Below, one piece after another: positions 17,777 to 24,746 of a stretch of 64,000 nt of DNA (position 1 is its first letter; the number at the start of each line of letters is the position of its first letter). The stretch comes from Chitinophagales bacterium (GTDB lineage: Bacteria; Bacteroidota; Bacteroidia; Chitinophagales; UBA2359), in assembly GCA_041392475.1 (NCBI GenBank), contig JAWKLZ010000003.1, positions 1,075,501-1,139,500 of the forward strand, in the 5' to 3' direction. The position numbers and the translations under genes are program-made. Below the pieces are notes generated by a model. That model searched no databases and had not been told where the DNA came from. It saw only the letters and a list, made by a program, of their open reading frames with translations.

Positions 17777-18153
17777 TATAATCCATTTGCTACTCGCTTA
17801 ATTCCATCTTTTATTAGGACTTCGTTGAAATTGATGAGTAAGCCTAATTTCTTTTCGGTTAGACGCAAGTAGGTTAGTAGGGTTTTAAAGAATACTGGGT
17901 GCATGGCTTGTACGGATTTGAGTTCTACAATGACTTTGTGTTCTACTATTAAATCTGCTCTGAAACCGATTTCCATTTTGATGTCATCGTAGATGAGTCC
18001 AATTTCTTTTTGTCTTTCTACGAATAAACCTAGTTTTCGGAGTTCGTAGCACAAGACGGTTTCGTAAACGGATTCTAATAGACCTGGACCTAATTTTTTA
18101 TGGATTTTGAAGCAGGTGTTTACTATGATTTTTGCAATTTCGTTTTCGTGCAT
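17776..18153 (-). CDS. GxxExxY family protein
   Basis: The 125-residue protein matches the short PD-(D/E)XK-like GxxExxY family (PDDEXK_3). It has the defining segment GPGLLESVYE near residue 22, then FRADLIVEHKVIVELKSVQ near 70, which supplies the D and ExK of a nuclease-like core, and ends in L.LLINFN. Length is typical. The family is common and often multicopy in Bacteroidota; its function is not established. It is convergent with the giant gene, and the inverted repeat copy ends at its stop codon. It has no predicted LytTR operator. Confidence 0.9.
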   Translation of the reverse strand: MHENEIAKIIVNTCFKIHKKLGPGLLESVYETVLCYELRKLGLFVERQKEIGLIYDDIKMEIGFRADLIVEHKVIVELKSVQAMHPVFFKTLLTYLRLTEKKLGLLINFNEVLIKDGIKRVANGL

Positions 18154-18266
18154 GGGAAGTGTGTTTTGATTGAAGTTATGTAATGTTTTTTGGAGTGTAT
18201 ATAGTAGATTTGATAGGCTAAAGTTATGGAAAATCAGAAAAACTACCTAAACATTGATTCCTCTTT

Positions 18267-18337
18267 CCTATTCAGCAGTCCTTTCTTCCCATTCGACTGT
18301 ATTTGTGTGGTAGTGATTGAAGTAGTCCTTATCTTTG
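18267..18337 (+). promoter_or_regulatory. Predicted LytTR operator plus promoter, site 6
   Basis: Half-sites CCTATTCAGC (18267-18276) and CCATTCGAC (18289-18297) put their cores 21 bp apart (18272 and 18293). The -7 box TATCTTTG (18330-18337) starts 37 bp further on. It precedes the small cytochrome-like lipoprotein, more than 14 kb from the response-regulator gene. Confidence 0.75.
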
Positions 18338-18385
18338 AATTGTAAATAAAAGGCAACATTTCTGCCCTTCATCAATTAACCGAAT

Positions 18386-18757
18386 ATGAAAAACCTTTCT
18401 TTCCTTGTGCTTAGTAGCTTATTGTTTTTGAATGCGTGTTACTACGACATTGAAGAAGATTTGTATCCTGAGCCAGAGGGAAGTACCTGCAATACAGAAG
18501 ATGTTTCTTTTTCTGCTACGGTTGTTCCGATTTTGCAAACCAATTGTTATGTGTGTCATGCGGCAGATGTGGCTTTGGGTGGAATCATTTTGGAGGGTCA
18601 TTCTGAGGTATTAAAGGTGGCGAACGATGGACGTTTGTTTGGGGCGATTTCTCACAATTTGGGTTTTTCTCCTATGCCGCAAGGTGCACCGCAATTGTTG
18701 GAGTGTGATATTCAGCAAATTGGAGCTTGGATAGATGCGGGGGCGTTGGACGACTGA
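18386..18757 (+). CDS. Small cytochrome-c-like lipoprotein
   Basis: The 123-residue protein begins with a lipoprotein signal (FLNAC, Cys near 18). One heme-domain-like segment follows, with NCYVCH (C-x2-CH) near residue 54 and SPMPQGAP as a possible distal Met. It ends in a C-terminal helix, ECDIQQIGAWIDAGAL. That end is almost the same as the second domain of the lipoprotein encoded at 4283, so the two probably share ancestry. LytTR operator 6 lies upstream. It opens a run of envelope redox genes (OB-fold, YceI, DUF5777). Heme binding is inferred from the motif alone. Confidence 0.82.
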   Translation: MKNLSFLVLSSLLFLNACYYDIEEDLYPEPEGSTCNTEDVSFSATVVPILQTNCYVCHAADVALGGIILEGHSEVLKVANDGRLFGAISHNLGFSPMPQGAPQLLECDIQQIGAWIDAGALDD

Positions 18758-18918
18758 CGGTGGATGATGAACAAATTTAGATACATGTTTAATTTTTATA
18801 AGAAGGGAATATAAGTCTCTCACTTCAAAAAGTATGAATAGCAATCTTTTATGTCCAAAAAATGAAGTCTGACTTCTTGATTCTCTTATTTGTCTTCTGA
18901 TTAAAAAAACAAATCATC

Positions 18919-19335
18919 ATGAAAAAATACATCAAATACATCTTGTTACTGGCGGTTATCGGAATTTCATCTGCCTATTTTATGTACAACAAACCTCATA
19001 AAAACATCCAAAAGGCAAAGGCAGATTTCGCCTTGAACGCTACTGATTTGTTTACCGAATACGAGTCCAACGAAGAAACCGCAAATGCGAAATACTTGGA
19101 CAGAGTGGTGGAAGTGGAGGGGAAGATACAGAGTATCAAAACGGAAGACAACGGACAGACAAGCGTTGTATTGGATAGTGGAAGCATGATGTTTGGAGTT
19201 AATTGTCAAATGGATACGACCAAATTGGAAACCCTTACTCGCTACAAAGAAGGTGATAACATCAAGCTCAAAGGCGTTTGTACAGGAATGTTGATGGACG
19301 TTGTATTGGTACGCTGTGTACCTATCGAATCATAG
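18919..19335 (+). CDS. Envelope OB-fold (tRNA_anti-like) protein
   Basis: The 138-residue product has an N-terminal hydrophobic helix (residues 6-22, an uncleaved anchor or signal) and an OB-fold-like domain from about residue 40: ADFALNATDLFTEYESNEE, then KYLDRVVEVEGKI, VVLDSG, and GDNIKLKGVCTGM. It fits the tRNA_anti-like family (PF12869), despite the name found in envelope proteins of Bacteroidota near YceI and cytochrome genes. No catalytic motif is visible. Its role here is inferred only from its neighbours. Confidence 0.75.
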   Translation: MKKYIKYILLLAVIGISSAYFMYNKPHKNIQKAKADFALNATDLFTEYESNEETANAKYLDRVVEVEGKIQSIKTEDNGQTSVVLDSGSMMFGVNCQMDTTKLETLTRYKEGDNIKLKGVCTGMLMDVVLVRCVPIES

Positions 19336-19658
19336 AGAATCCTTATTATATTTTAAAATAGTCATTATAGTAATTGATTTAGTCGGTGGCTTTTCACTTT
19401 ATTGAAGAGTCACCTTTTTCAAACTTTCAGAAAAAAGCATCCATTAAAACCATTAAATAAACGTAATTACTTAGGTACTAATAATGTTGAAAATCAAATA
19501 CATGCATTTTTTATTAATTAACCGTAAATTTTATAAATATTTGATAAACAGCAAGTTAATTATATTTATATAATTTTTATTTAATATTTACATGATTGTT
19601 TATTATTGATAATCATTCTCTTAAAATACCTAAGTAGTTACAAATAAACAACAACAAA
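19336..19658. other. AT-rich intergenic region upstream of yceI-like gene
   Basis: No gene is visible. A 10-bp inverted pair, TACTTAGGTA (19468-19477) and TACCTAAGTA (19627-19636), brackets the most AT-rich part and could be operator sites, though a chance pairing is possible. No LytTR-type half-sites are present. Confidence 0.4.
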
Positions 19659-20219
19659 ATGAAAAACATCTTTTTAATTTTAGCCCTATTTGCTTTTTCT
19701 TCAATTCAATCTACTTTTGCCCAAGGCAAATATTTCACACGTGATGGTCATGTCTCTTTCTTTTCGGCTGCTCCAATGGAGAATATTGAAGCGGAAAACT
19801 ATAAGGCAACGAGTATTATAGATACTGAAAACGGACGCATGGAGTTTGCGATTTTGATTAAGGCTTTTGAGTTTGAAAAGGCTTTGATGCAAGAACACTT
19901 CAATGAGAACTACATGGAGTCGGGCAAATATCCTAAAGCGACTTTCAAAGGCCAGATTCAGAATGCTTCGGTGATTAATTGGACGGAAGATGGCAGTTAT
20001 GAGGTGACAGTAATTGGTGATATGACGATTCACGGTGTCACCAAAAACATCACTACCAAGGGTACAATAGTGGTGGAGAATGGTGCGATTAGCGCTAACT
20101 CTACATTCAAGGTAGCCGTGGCGGATTACGATATTGAAATTCCAACTGTGGTGGTAGAAAATATTGCCAAAGAAATTGAAGTAACGGTTGATATGAAATA
20201 TCAACGCTTAGAAAAGTAA
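19659..20219 (+). CDS. YceI family protein
   Basis: The 186-residue protein has a cleavable signal peptide (ending TFAQG) and a YceI lipocalin-like beta-barrel, known in the family to bind polyprenoid or fatty amide ligands in the periplasm. Visible signatures include the opening (Y)FTRDGHVSFFS, HFNENYMESGKYPKATFKG near residue 88, and GDMTIHGVTKNITTKGTI near 125. Length is standard. It lies 188 nt before the DUF5777 gene on the same strand; such neighbours are often found together in Bacteroidota. Confidence 0.93.
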   Translation: MKNIFLILALFAFSSIQSTFAQGKYFTRDGHVSFFSAAPMENIEAENYKATSIIDTENGRMEFAILIKAFEFEKALMQEHFNENYMESGKYPKATFKGQIQNASVINWTEDGSYEVTVIGDMTIHGVTKNITTKGTIVVENGAISANSTFKVAVADYDIEIPTVVVENIAKEIEVTVDMKYQRLEK

Positions 20220-20407
20220 TCTTTTTTTGAACTAGGAAATATATAGGAATGAGGTTGGAATGGGTATCTGTTTCAACCTTGTTCTATTAAGTAGAAAGAC
20301 AGAAATGAGAAGCCATACTTCAACAAACATGTTAAAAATATATTTTATAAAAAATTATTTTGTTCAACTACTTACTTTTTCAATATCCCAACATCAACAT
20401 TATAACC

Positions 20408-21301
20408 ATGCAAAAAACACTTTTTACCATCATTTTAATTCTTTTTACTTCCTGCGCTTTTGCCCAAGATGACCTTTTGGACTTACTGGGCGAGGACGAA
20501 ACTGCTGTACCCGAAACTGAATATATAAAAGCGAGCTTCAAAACTACGAGGGTTATCAATGCTCATTCACTCGAAAATACGGCTGGTGGCGTTTTGGACA
20601 TCAAAATATCGCATCGTTTTGGATTTTTGAATGGCGGTTTGTACGAACTCTTTGGATTAGACCAAGCTACGATTCGCATTGGTGGTGATTATGGGATAAC
20701 TGATTGGCTGATGGTCGGTTTGGGGCGCAGCAGCTTTGAAAAAACGTATGATGGATTTGTGAAATTTAAGCTGATTCGCCAGAGTCAGGGGGCAAAACAA
20801 ATTCCGATTACCTTGGCTTTTGCTTCAAATGTTGCCATCAAAACACTAGAATGGCGCAATCTTGATAGGGAAAACTATTTTAGTTCTCGCCTCACTTTTA
20901 CACATCAATTTATTTTGGGGCGTAAATTTAGTGAATCAACTACGCTGCAATTGATGCCTACTTTGGTTCACCGCAATTTGGTGGAAATGACGACAGAGAA
21001 AAATGATGTATTGGCGTTGGGGATTGCAGGGCGGCAAAAATTGTCGAAACGCATCGCTTTGAATTTTGAATACTACTATGTGCTGCCCGACCAAATTTTG
21101 GATAAATACACCAATTCTTTATCTCTTGGTTTTGACATCGAAACGGGGGGGCACGTTTTTCAACTGCATTTTACCAATTCTACTTCGATGATTGAAAAGG
21201 GTTTTGTGACGGAAACGGTGGGTAATTGGTTGAATGGGGATATTCATTTTGGGTTTAATGTGTCGAGGGTGTTTACGGTGAAGAAGCGAAAAAGGAAGTG
21301 A
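20408..21301 (+). CDS. DUF5777 family beta-barrel outer-membrane protein
   Basis: The start is taken at the ATG at 20408 because it opens a good signal peptide (MQKTLFTIILILFTSCAFAQ); an in-frame TTG at 20360 is unlikely. The mature 280-residue protein is rich in alternating strands and has segments usual for DUF5777: SFKTTRVINAHSLEN, LDIKISHRFG, GGLYELFGLDQ, IRIGGDYGITDWLMVGLGRS. A pore or anchor in the outer membrane is inferred. Family members commonly neighbour YceI and c-type cytochromes. The stop codon runs straight into the 15-copy repeat array at 21302. Confidence 0.85.
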   Translation: MQKTLFTIILILFTSCAFAQDDLLDLLGEDETAVPETEYIKASFKTTRVINAHSLENTAGGVLDIKISHRFGFLNGGLYELFGLDQATIRIGGDYGITDWLMVGLGRSSFEKTYDGFVKFKLIRQSQGAKQIPITLAFASNVAIKTLEWRNLDRENYFSSRLTFTHQFILGRKFSESTTLQLMPTLVHRNLVEMTTEKNDVLALGIAGRQKLSKRIALNFEYYYVLPDQILDKYTNSLSLGFDIETGGHVFQLHFTNSTSMIEKGFVTETVGNWLNGDIHFGFNVSRVFTVKKRKRK

Positions 21302-21895
21302 GGTCTCGCAAAGTCGTTAAGTACGGCAAAGAGGTTTGGAGGTCTCGCAAAGTCGTTAAGTACGGCAAAGAGGTTTGGAGGTCTCGCAAAGTCGTTAAGT
21401 ACGGCAAAGAGGTTTGGAGGTCTCGCAAAGTCGTTAAGTACGCAAAGAGGTTTGGAGGTCTCGCAAAGTCGTTAAGTACGGCAAAGAGGTTTGGAGGTCT
21501 CGCAAAGTCGTTAAGTACGCAAAGAGATTTGGAGGTCTCGCAAAGTCGTTAAGTACGGCAAAGAGGTTTGGAGGTCTCGCAAAGTCGTTAAGTACGCAAA
21601 GAGGTTTGGAGGTCTCGCAAAGTCGTTAAGTACGCAAAGAGGTTTGGAGGTCTCGCAAAGTCGTTAAGTACGGCAAAGAGGTTTGGAGGTCTCGCAAAGT
21701 CGTTAAGTACGGCAAAGAGGTTTGGAGGTCTCGCAAAGTCGTTAAGTACGCAAAGAGGTTTGGAGGTCTCGCAAAGTCGTTAAGTACGGCAAAGAGGTTT
21801 GGAGGTCTCGCAAAGTCGTTAAGTACGGCAAAGAGGTTTGGAGGTCTCGCAAAGTCGCTAAGTACGCAAAGAGGTTTGGAGGTCTCGCAAAGTTT
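21302..21895 (+). repeat. 38/39-bp direct repeat array, 15 full copies plus a partial one
   Basis: Units begin TCTCGCAAAGTCGTTAAGTA, continue CGGCAAAG or CGCAAAG, then AGGTTTGGAGG. They come in two lengths, 39 bp with CGGC and 38 bp with CGC; one unit has GATTTGG and the last full one has GTCGCTAAG. There are no unique spacers. The array fills the entire gap between the convergent 3' ends of the DUF5777 gene and the cytochrome gene. The core is the same dispersed element as at 17583, 4138 and 23477. Confidence 0.97.
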
Positions 21896-21899
21896 TAAT

Positions 21900-23459
21900 T
21901 TATTCAAAAAATCCTTTCGGGAAATAAGCAAATATTCGATTTTCTTCAACTTTTTCGTTCTGCAAATGAAAATAATAATTGCCGTACTTCAATTTCTTTA
22001 AATCTATTTGTAGTTTATGTTTTCCTTTCTTGAAGCTTTTATTTTCAAAGAACTGCAAAACAGTATTTCCTTCAAAATCAATAATTTCAAAGGTAAGATT
22101 TTCAATACTTTTTTTTGCTTCAATTTGAACTTCAAAATCGGAGTGGATAATATTGGTAGCAGTAGGCAAAAGGTAAAATTTAGATGTGTTCATAGTCGGA
22201 TTTGTATGAGGGTTAAAAGAAAAATAAACCAAAAACAATTCTTCATACATACGTTTTCCCCAAAGCATGGTTCGAGGTGGGTCGTTGGGATTTGCGAGGT
22301 TTTCGAGTGTATTGTCGTATTCTGCAAGGGCATGAATGACGGTTCCTTTCTTCAATATTTTGGGAGCTTGGTACTCAAAAAACTGCTTCCAATGAAAATC
22401 CCAATCTTTGATTTTTAACAATACTTCTGCCTCTCTATTATTGGGGGCGACTGCAAAAATTTCCCATTTGCGTCCCAAATAATGCGCTTGTGGATAAAGT
22501 CCAAAGAGTTCTATATCGAAAGGCACAGTGAATTTGGCGTGGTAACGTGTTCTTTCATTTGCTGCAATCAAAAATGTATCGTTGGTCATATTGAAGGGGT
22601 GGATGAGTGGGGCAGTTTGAATCGTTTGTGGTGTGGGCTTGGGCGAAAACTTCAATCGGATGGCAGAGGAATCTTTTTGGGGAACGCCTGTTGGACCATA
22701 GTGAATGTGGAGGAGTAAGGTGGCGTTTTTGGGTAGAAATTTGGCTTGATTTGCAGGGAATTGACTGTAAGATTGTGATGGATTCCACGAATACCAAAGG
22801 CTTTCAGTAGGTACAAATCCCGGGGTTCCAAAACTGAAATAACCATATTGCGGGTCCCAATCATCCCATACTTTTACCTGATTTGAAGTATCAACCGAAA
22901 TAGTGGCATGGCGTACAATTTTCGGATTTCCTGCTACAAATTCTATGGCACTCACCCATTTATCTTCTTCAAAATTGGTTGGTAAAGCGAAAACTCGGTA
23001 TTGGTCGTAATACACACCGTATTGTTCAAAGGCTTCGGATATAGATATGACCGCATCTGGTTCACTTAATGAAAGAGGTTTTGGGAATGGTTGTTTTTTT
23101 TGATTGGCTTCACCCTCCAAAAAACCTTGTTGCATCCATGATTGAATCTTGTTGATTTCTTCTTGCGATAGTCGTTTGTCGCCTTTGAAGGTATGTGGTT
23201 TGGTGGGTTCGTCTGCCAAAAAAGGGGGCATTAAACCGATTTGGGTAACATGGGCAATCATTTTGCCGTATGCTGCTACTTCCTTGTAGTTACTCAAAGA
23301 CATGGGACCGATTTGGTTAGTTTGGTGGCAGGGTACGCACTTCAATTGAAGGATGGGAGCAATGTGCTGGTGATAGTTGATGGAGTTCTGTGTTTGTGCG
23401 TAGGTATTGAAGGTGAGCATCAGTAAGAATAGAATGAGGGGAAAGGTTGATTTTGACAT
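21900..23459 (-). CDS. Cytochrome c / copper ascorbate-dependent monooxygenase-like protein
   Basis: The start is set at the ATG at 23459 (MSKSTFPLILFLLMLTF, signal peptide ending TYAQ), 30 codons inside the longest frame. A heme motif CVPCH (C-x2-CH) lies near residue 49 of the mature region, with GLMPPFLAD further on. The rest resembles the PHM-like type II copper, ascorbate-dependent monooxygenase domains, with His-rich strands RHATISV, LLLHIHYGPTG and YPQAHYLGRKWEI. About 95 C-terminal residues look like a beta-sandwich and not a clear T9SS tail. A thioredoxin-like gene lies 65 nt upstream on the same strand, so both are probably transcribed from LytTR operator 7. The substrate is unknown. 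Confidence 0.8.
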   Translation of the reverse strand: MSKSTFPLILFLLMLTFNTYAQTQNSINYHQHIAPILQLKCVPCHQTNQIGPMSLSNYKEVAAYGKMIAHVTQIGLMPPFLADEPTKPHTFKGDKRLSQEEINKIQSWMQQGFLEGEANQKKQPFPKPLSLSEPDAVISISEAFEQYGVYYDQYRVFALPTNFEEDKWVSAIEFVAGNPKIVRHATISVDTSNQVKVWDDWDPQYGYFSFGTPGFVPTESLWYSWNPSQSYSQFPANQAKFLPKNATLLLHIHYGPTGVPQKDSSAIRLKFSPKPTPQTIQTAPLIHPFNMTNDTFLIAANERTRYHAKFTVPFDIELFGLYPQAHYLGRKWEIFAVAPNNREAEVLLKIKDWDFHWKQFFEYQAPKILKKGTVIHALAEYDNTLENLANPNDPPRTMLWGKRMYEELFLVYFSFNPHTNPTMNTSKFYLLPTATNIIHSDFEVQIEAKKSIENLTFEIIDFEGNTVLQFFENKSFKKGKHKLQIDLKKLKYGNYYFHLQNEKVEENRIFAYFPKGFFE

Positions 23460-23476
23460 GGATCGGGTGTTTTTTC

Positions 23477-23504
23477 TCTCGCAAAGGTGGAAAGTATGCA
23501 AAAG
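23477..23504 (+). repeat. Single degenerate copy of the CTCGCAAAG-type repeat
   Basis: TCTCGCAAAGGTGGAAAGTA followed by TGCAAAAG resembles the array unit at 17583. It lies in the 65-nt gap between the thioredoxin-like gene and the cytochrome gene. Confidence 0.55.
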
Positions 23505-23524
23505 GGGGGTGTTTTTTGGGAAGG

Positions 23525-24031
23525 TTATTGATTGAAGGTGATGAAGCATCCAATGGCGGGAAGCCAGGGGGGAGTGATTTTTTCTCCTTGGGTGATGCGG
23601 GTCAGCATGTTCACCAAATCGTTGATGCGTTGTCCGTGCCTCATTCTGCCCAAAGCTGCATAGGCATTGCTGATTCTTCCTCGATATAAAAGATCTTTTG
23701 TTTGACTGTCGGTAATGGCTACTTCGGGAGTGATGGTTGCGCCCAATTTTGCAGCGAAAGATTGGTCTATGTCCAGTTTTACCTCAAATTGTGGTAATTC
23801 GTATTTCTGCAAAAATTGGGAAGCTGTTGCTTGTGTACTTTTGGCGGAAGGAAAAACGGCATAGAATGTAGCGTTTTCTCCAAACTGTTCAACCGCAATA
23901 CGTAAGGGTTGCGCCATGTAAATACTGATGGGGCATTCTTCGGCAAGGAACACATAGACGTTTAGGTTTTTTTGGGCGAAAACAGAAAAGGAAGCCAATA
24001 GAGCAATCAGTGTGAAGATAGTTTTTTTCAT
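23525..24031 (-). CDS. Secreted thioredoxin-like (redoxin) protein
   Basis: The 168-residue protein has a signal peptide (ending SVFAQ) and a thioredoxin fold. FLAEECPIS near residue 31 stands where the active-site segment is expected, but only one Cys is present. LGATITPEVAITD near 115 carries the cis-Pro loop, and YRGRISNAY follows. A second Cys occurs only at the far C-terminus (AIGCFITF). Similar proteins accompany copper monooxygenase/cytochrome genes in Bacteroidota and may act in copper or disulfide handling. The gene has LytTR operator 7 at a very short distance and probably leads a two-gene operon. Confidence 0.8.
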   Translation of the reverse strand: MKKTIFTLIALLASFSVFAQKNLNVYVFLAEECPISIYMAQPLRIAVEQFGENATFYAVFPSAKSTQATASQFLQKYELPQFEVKLDIDQSFAAKLGATITPEVAITDSQTKDLLYRGRISNAYAALGRMRHGQRINDLVNMLTRITQGEKITPPWLPAIGCFITFNQ

Positions 24032-24047
24032 TGTTGTGCTTTTTTAC

Positions 24048-24119
24048 CAAAGATAAACAGGTTATGTTATTGAAGGGCAAAAAAGGTTGCTGAATGAGGA
24101 ATATTGATTTCTGGATGGG
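24048..24119 (-). promoter_or_regulatory. Predicted LytTR operator plus promoter, site 7 (minus strand)
   Basis: Read on the minus strand, half-sites CCCATCCAG (24119-24111) and CCTCATTCAGC (24099-24089) are 21 bp apart, and TATCTTTG (24055-24048) starts 38 bp after the second core. This is the same geometry as the six plus-strand sites, though facing the opposite direction. The leader before the ATG at 24031 would be only about 10 nt. Confidence 0.72.
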
Positions 24120-24162
24120 GCATTTGATTATTTTTTTGTTGTAAACATTGGTTTACAATCTG

Positions 24163-24407
24163 TTTAGACTTTGGACAGATTTAGAGTTATCAAATACTTG
24201 AAAAATGCTTGTTTTCAAGTATTTGACAGTTAGTTTTTTGTGACTCAAACCATTATTTGGACTCTTGAACTTATGGGGTAATTTTTTAGACTTTGGACAG
24301 ATTTAGAGTTATCAAATACTTGAAAAATGCTTGTTTTCAAGTATTTGACAGTTAGTTTTTTGTGACTCAAACCATTATTTGGACTCTTGAACTTATGGGG
24401 TAATTTT
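24163..24407. repeat. 122-bp tandem duplication with internal hairpins
   Basis: Positions 24163-24285 and 24285-24407 are identical at a 122-bp offset. Each copy holds a perfect 14-bp stem, CAAATACTTGAAAA and TTTTCAAGTATTTG with a 7-nt loop (24191-24225 and 24313-24347). In addition, ATTATTTGGACTCTTGA at the end of the second copy pairs perfectly over 17 bp with the sequence just beyond the duplication (24407-24423), inside the 3' end of the small lipoprotein gene. Confidence 0.95.
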
Positions 24408-24746
24408 CAAGAGTCCAAATAATGCTGCCTTAAATGGTTGGTTTAATCGTAACTGGTTCAATACCATACAAAATTTGTAATCACTAAACACAAATTTCGT
24501 CCAAAGTCTAAAATTATTATCCAAGCAGAGGAATCCTTTATTTTGCGTAAGGCAAATATAGCCTTCTTTTGCTTTGCAGCAATTTACTACTTTGCTATCC
24601 AATGGAATGACTTTGTTCTTCAATTTAAAAATCCTTTCCTCTTCAATAGTGCAGGATTGAAGGAATAATAAGGTTTGACAAGAAACCAGCAACACAAATA
24701 GTACCCATAAACTAACTTTTGGTGTCATTTTTTTGAAGTCAATCAT
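24393..24746 (-). CDS. Small hypothetical lipoprotein
   Basis: The 117-residue product is not recognised. The frame starts at 24746, overlapping the stop of the upstream monooxygenase gene by 8 nt; a second ATG at 24728 (MTPKVSLWVLFVLLVSC) is a more natural start and gives a lipoprotein-like signal. The remainder is Cys-rich (SCTIEEE, VNCCKAKEGYICL, FLCLDNN) and short. The last ten codons lie in sequence that pairs with the adjacent 122-bp duplication, so the C-terminus may have been altered by that rearrangement. Translational coupling to the monooxygenase is possible. Confidence 0.5.
   Translation of the reverse strand: MIDFKKMTPKVSLWVLFVLLVSCQTLLFLQSCTIEEERIFKLKNKVIPLDSKVVNCCKAKEGYICLTQNKGFLCLDNNFRLWTKFVFSDYKFCMVLNQLRLNQPFKAALFGLLKITP

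Noticed and set aside
17577..17872. Proteins reading through the 42-bp array
   Set aside because: Open frames result from a period that is a multiple of three; there is no promoter, the sequence is shared with noncoding copies, and it overlaps the GxxExxY gene.
21302..21895. CRISPR array
   Set aside because: Units follow each other directly with near-identical sequence over their full 38-39 bp; there are no unique spacers and no cas genes.
21298..21949. Repeat-encoded proteins in the 38/39-bp array on either strand
   Set aside because: The changing unit length breaks every frame, and the open stretches follow only from the absence of stops in the repeated unit.
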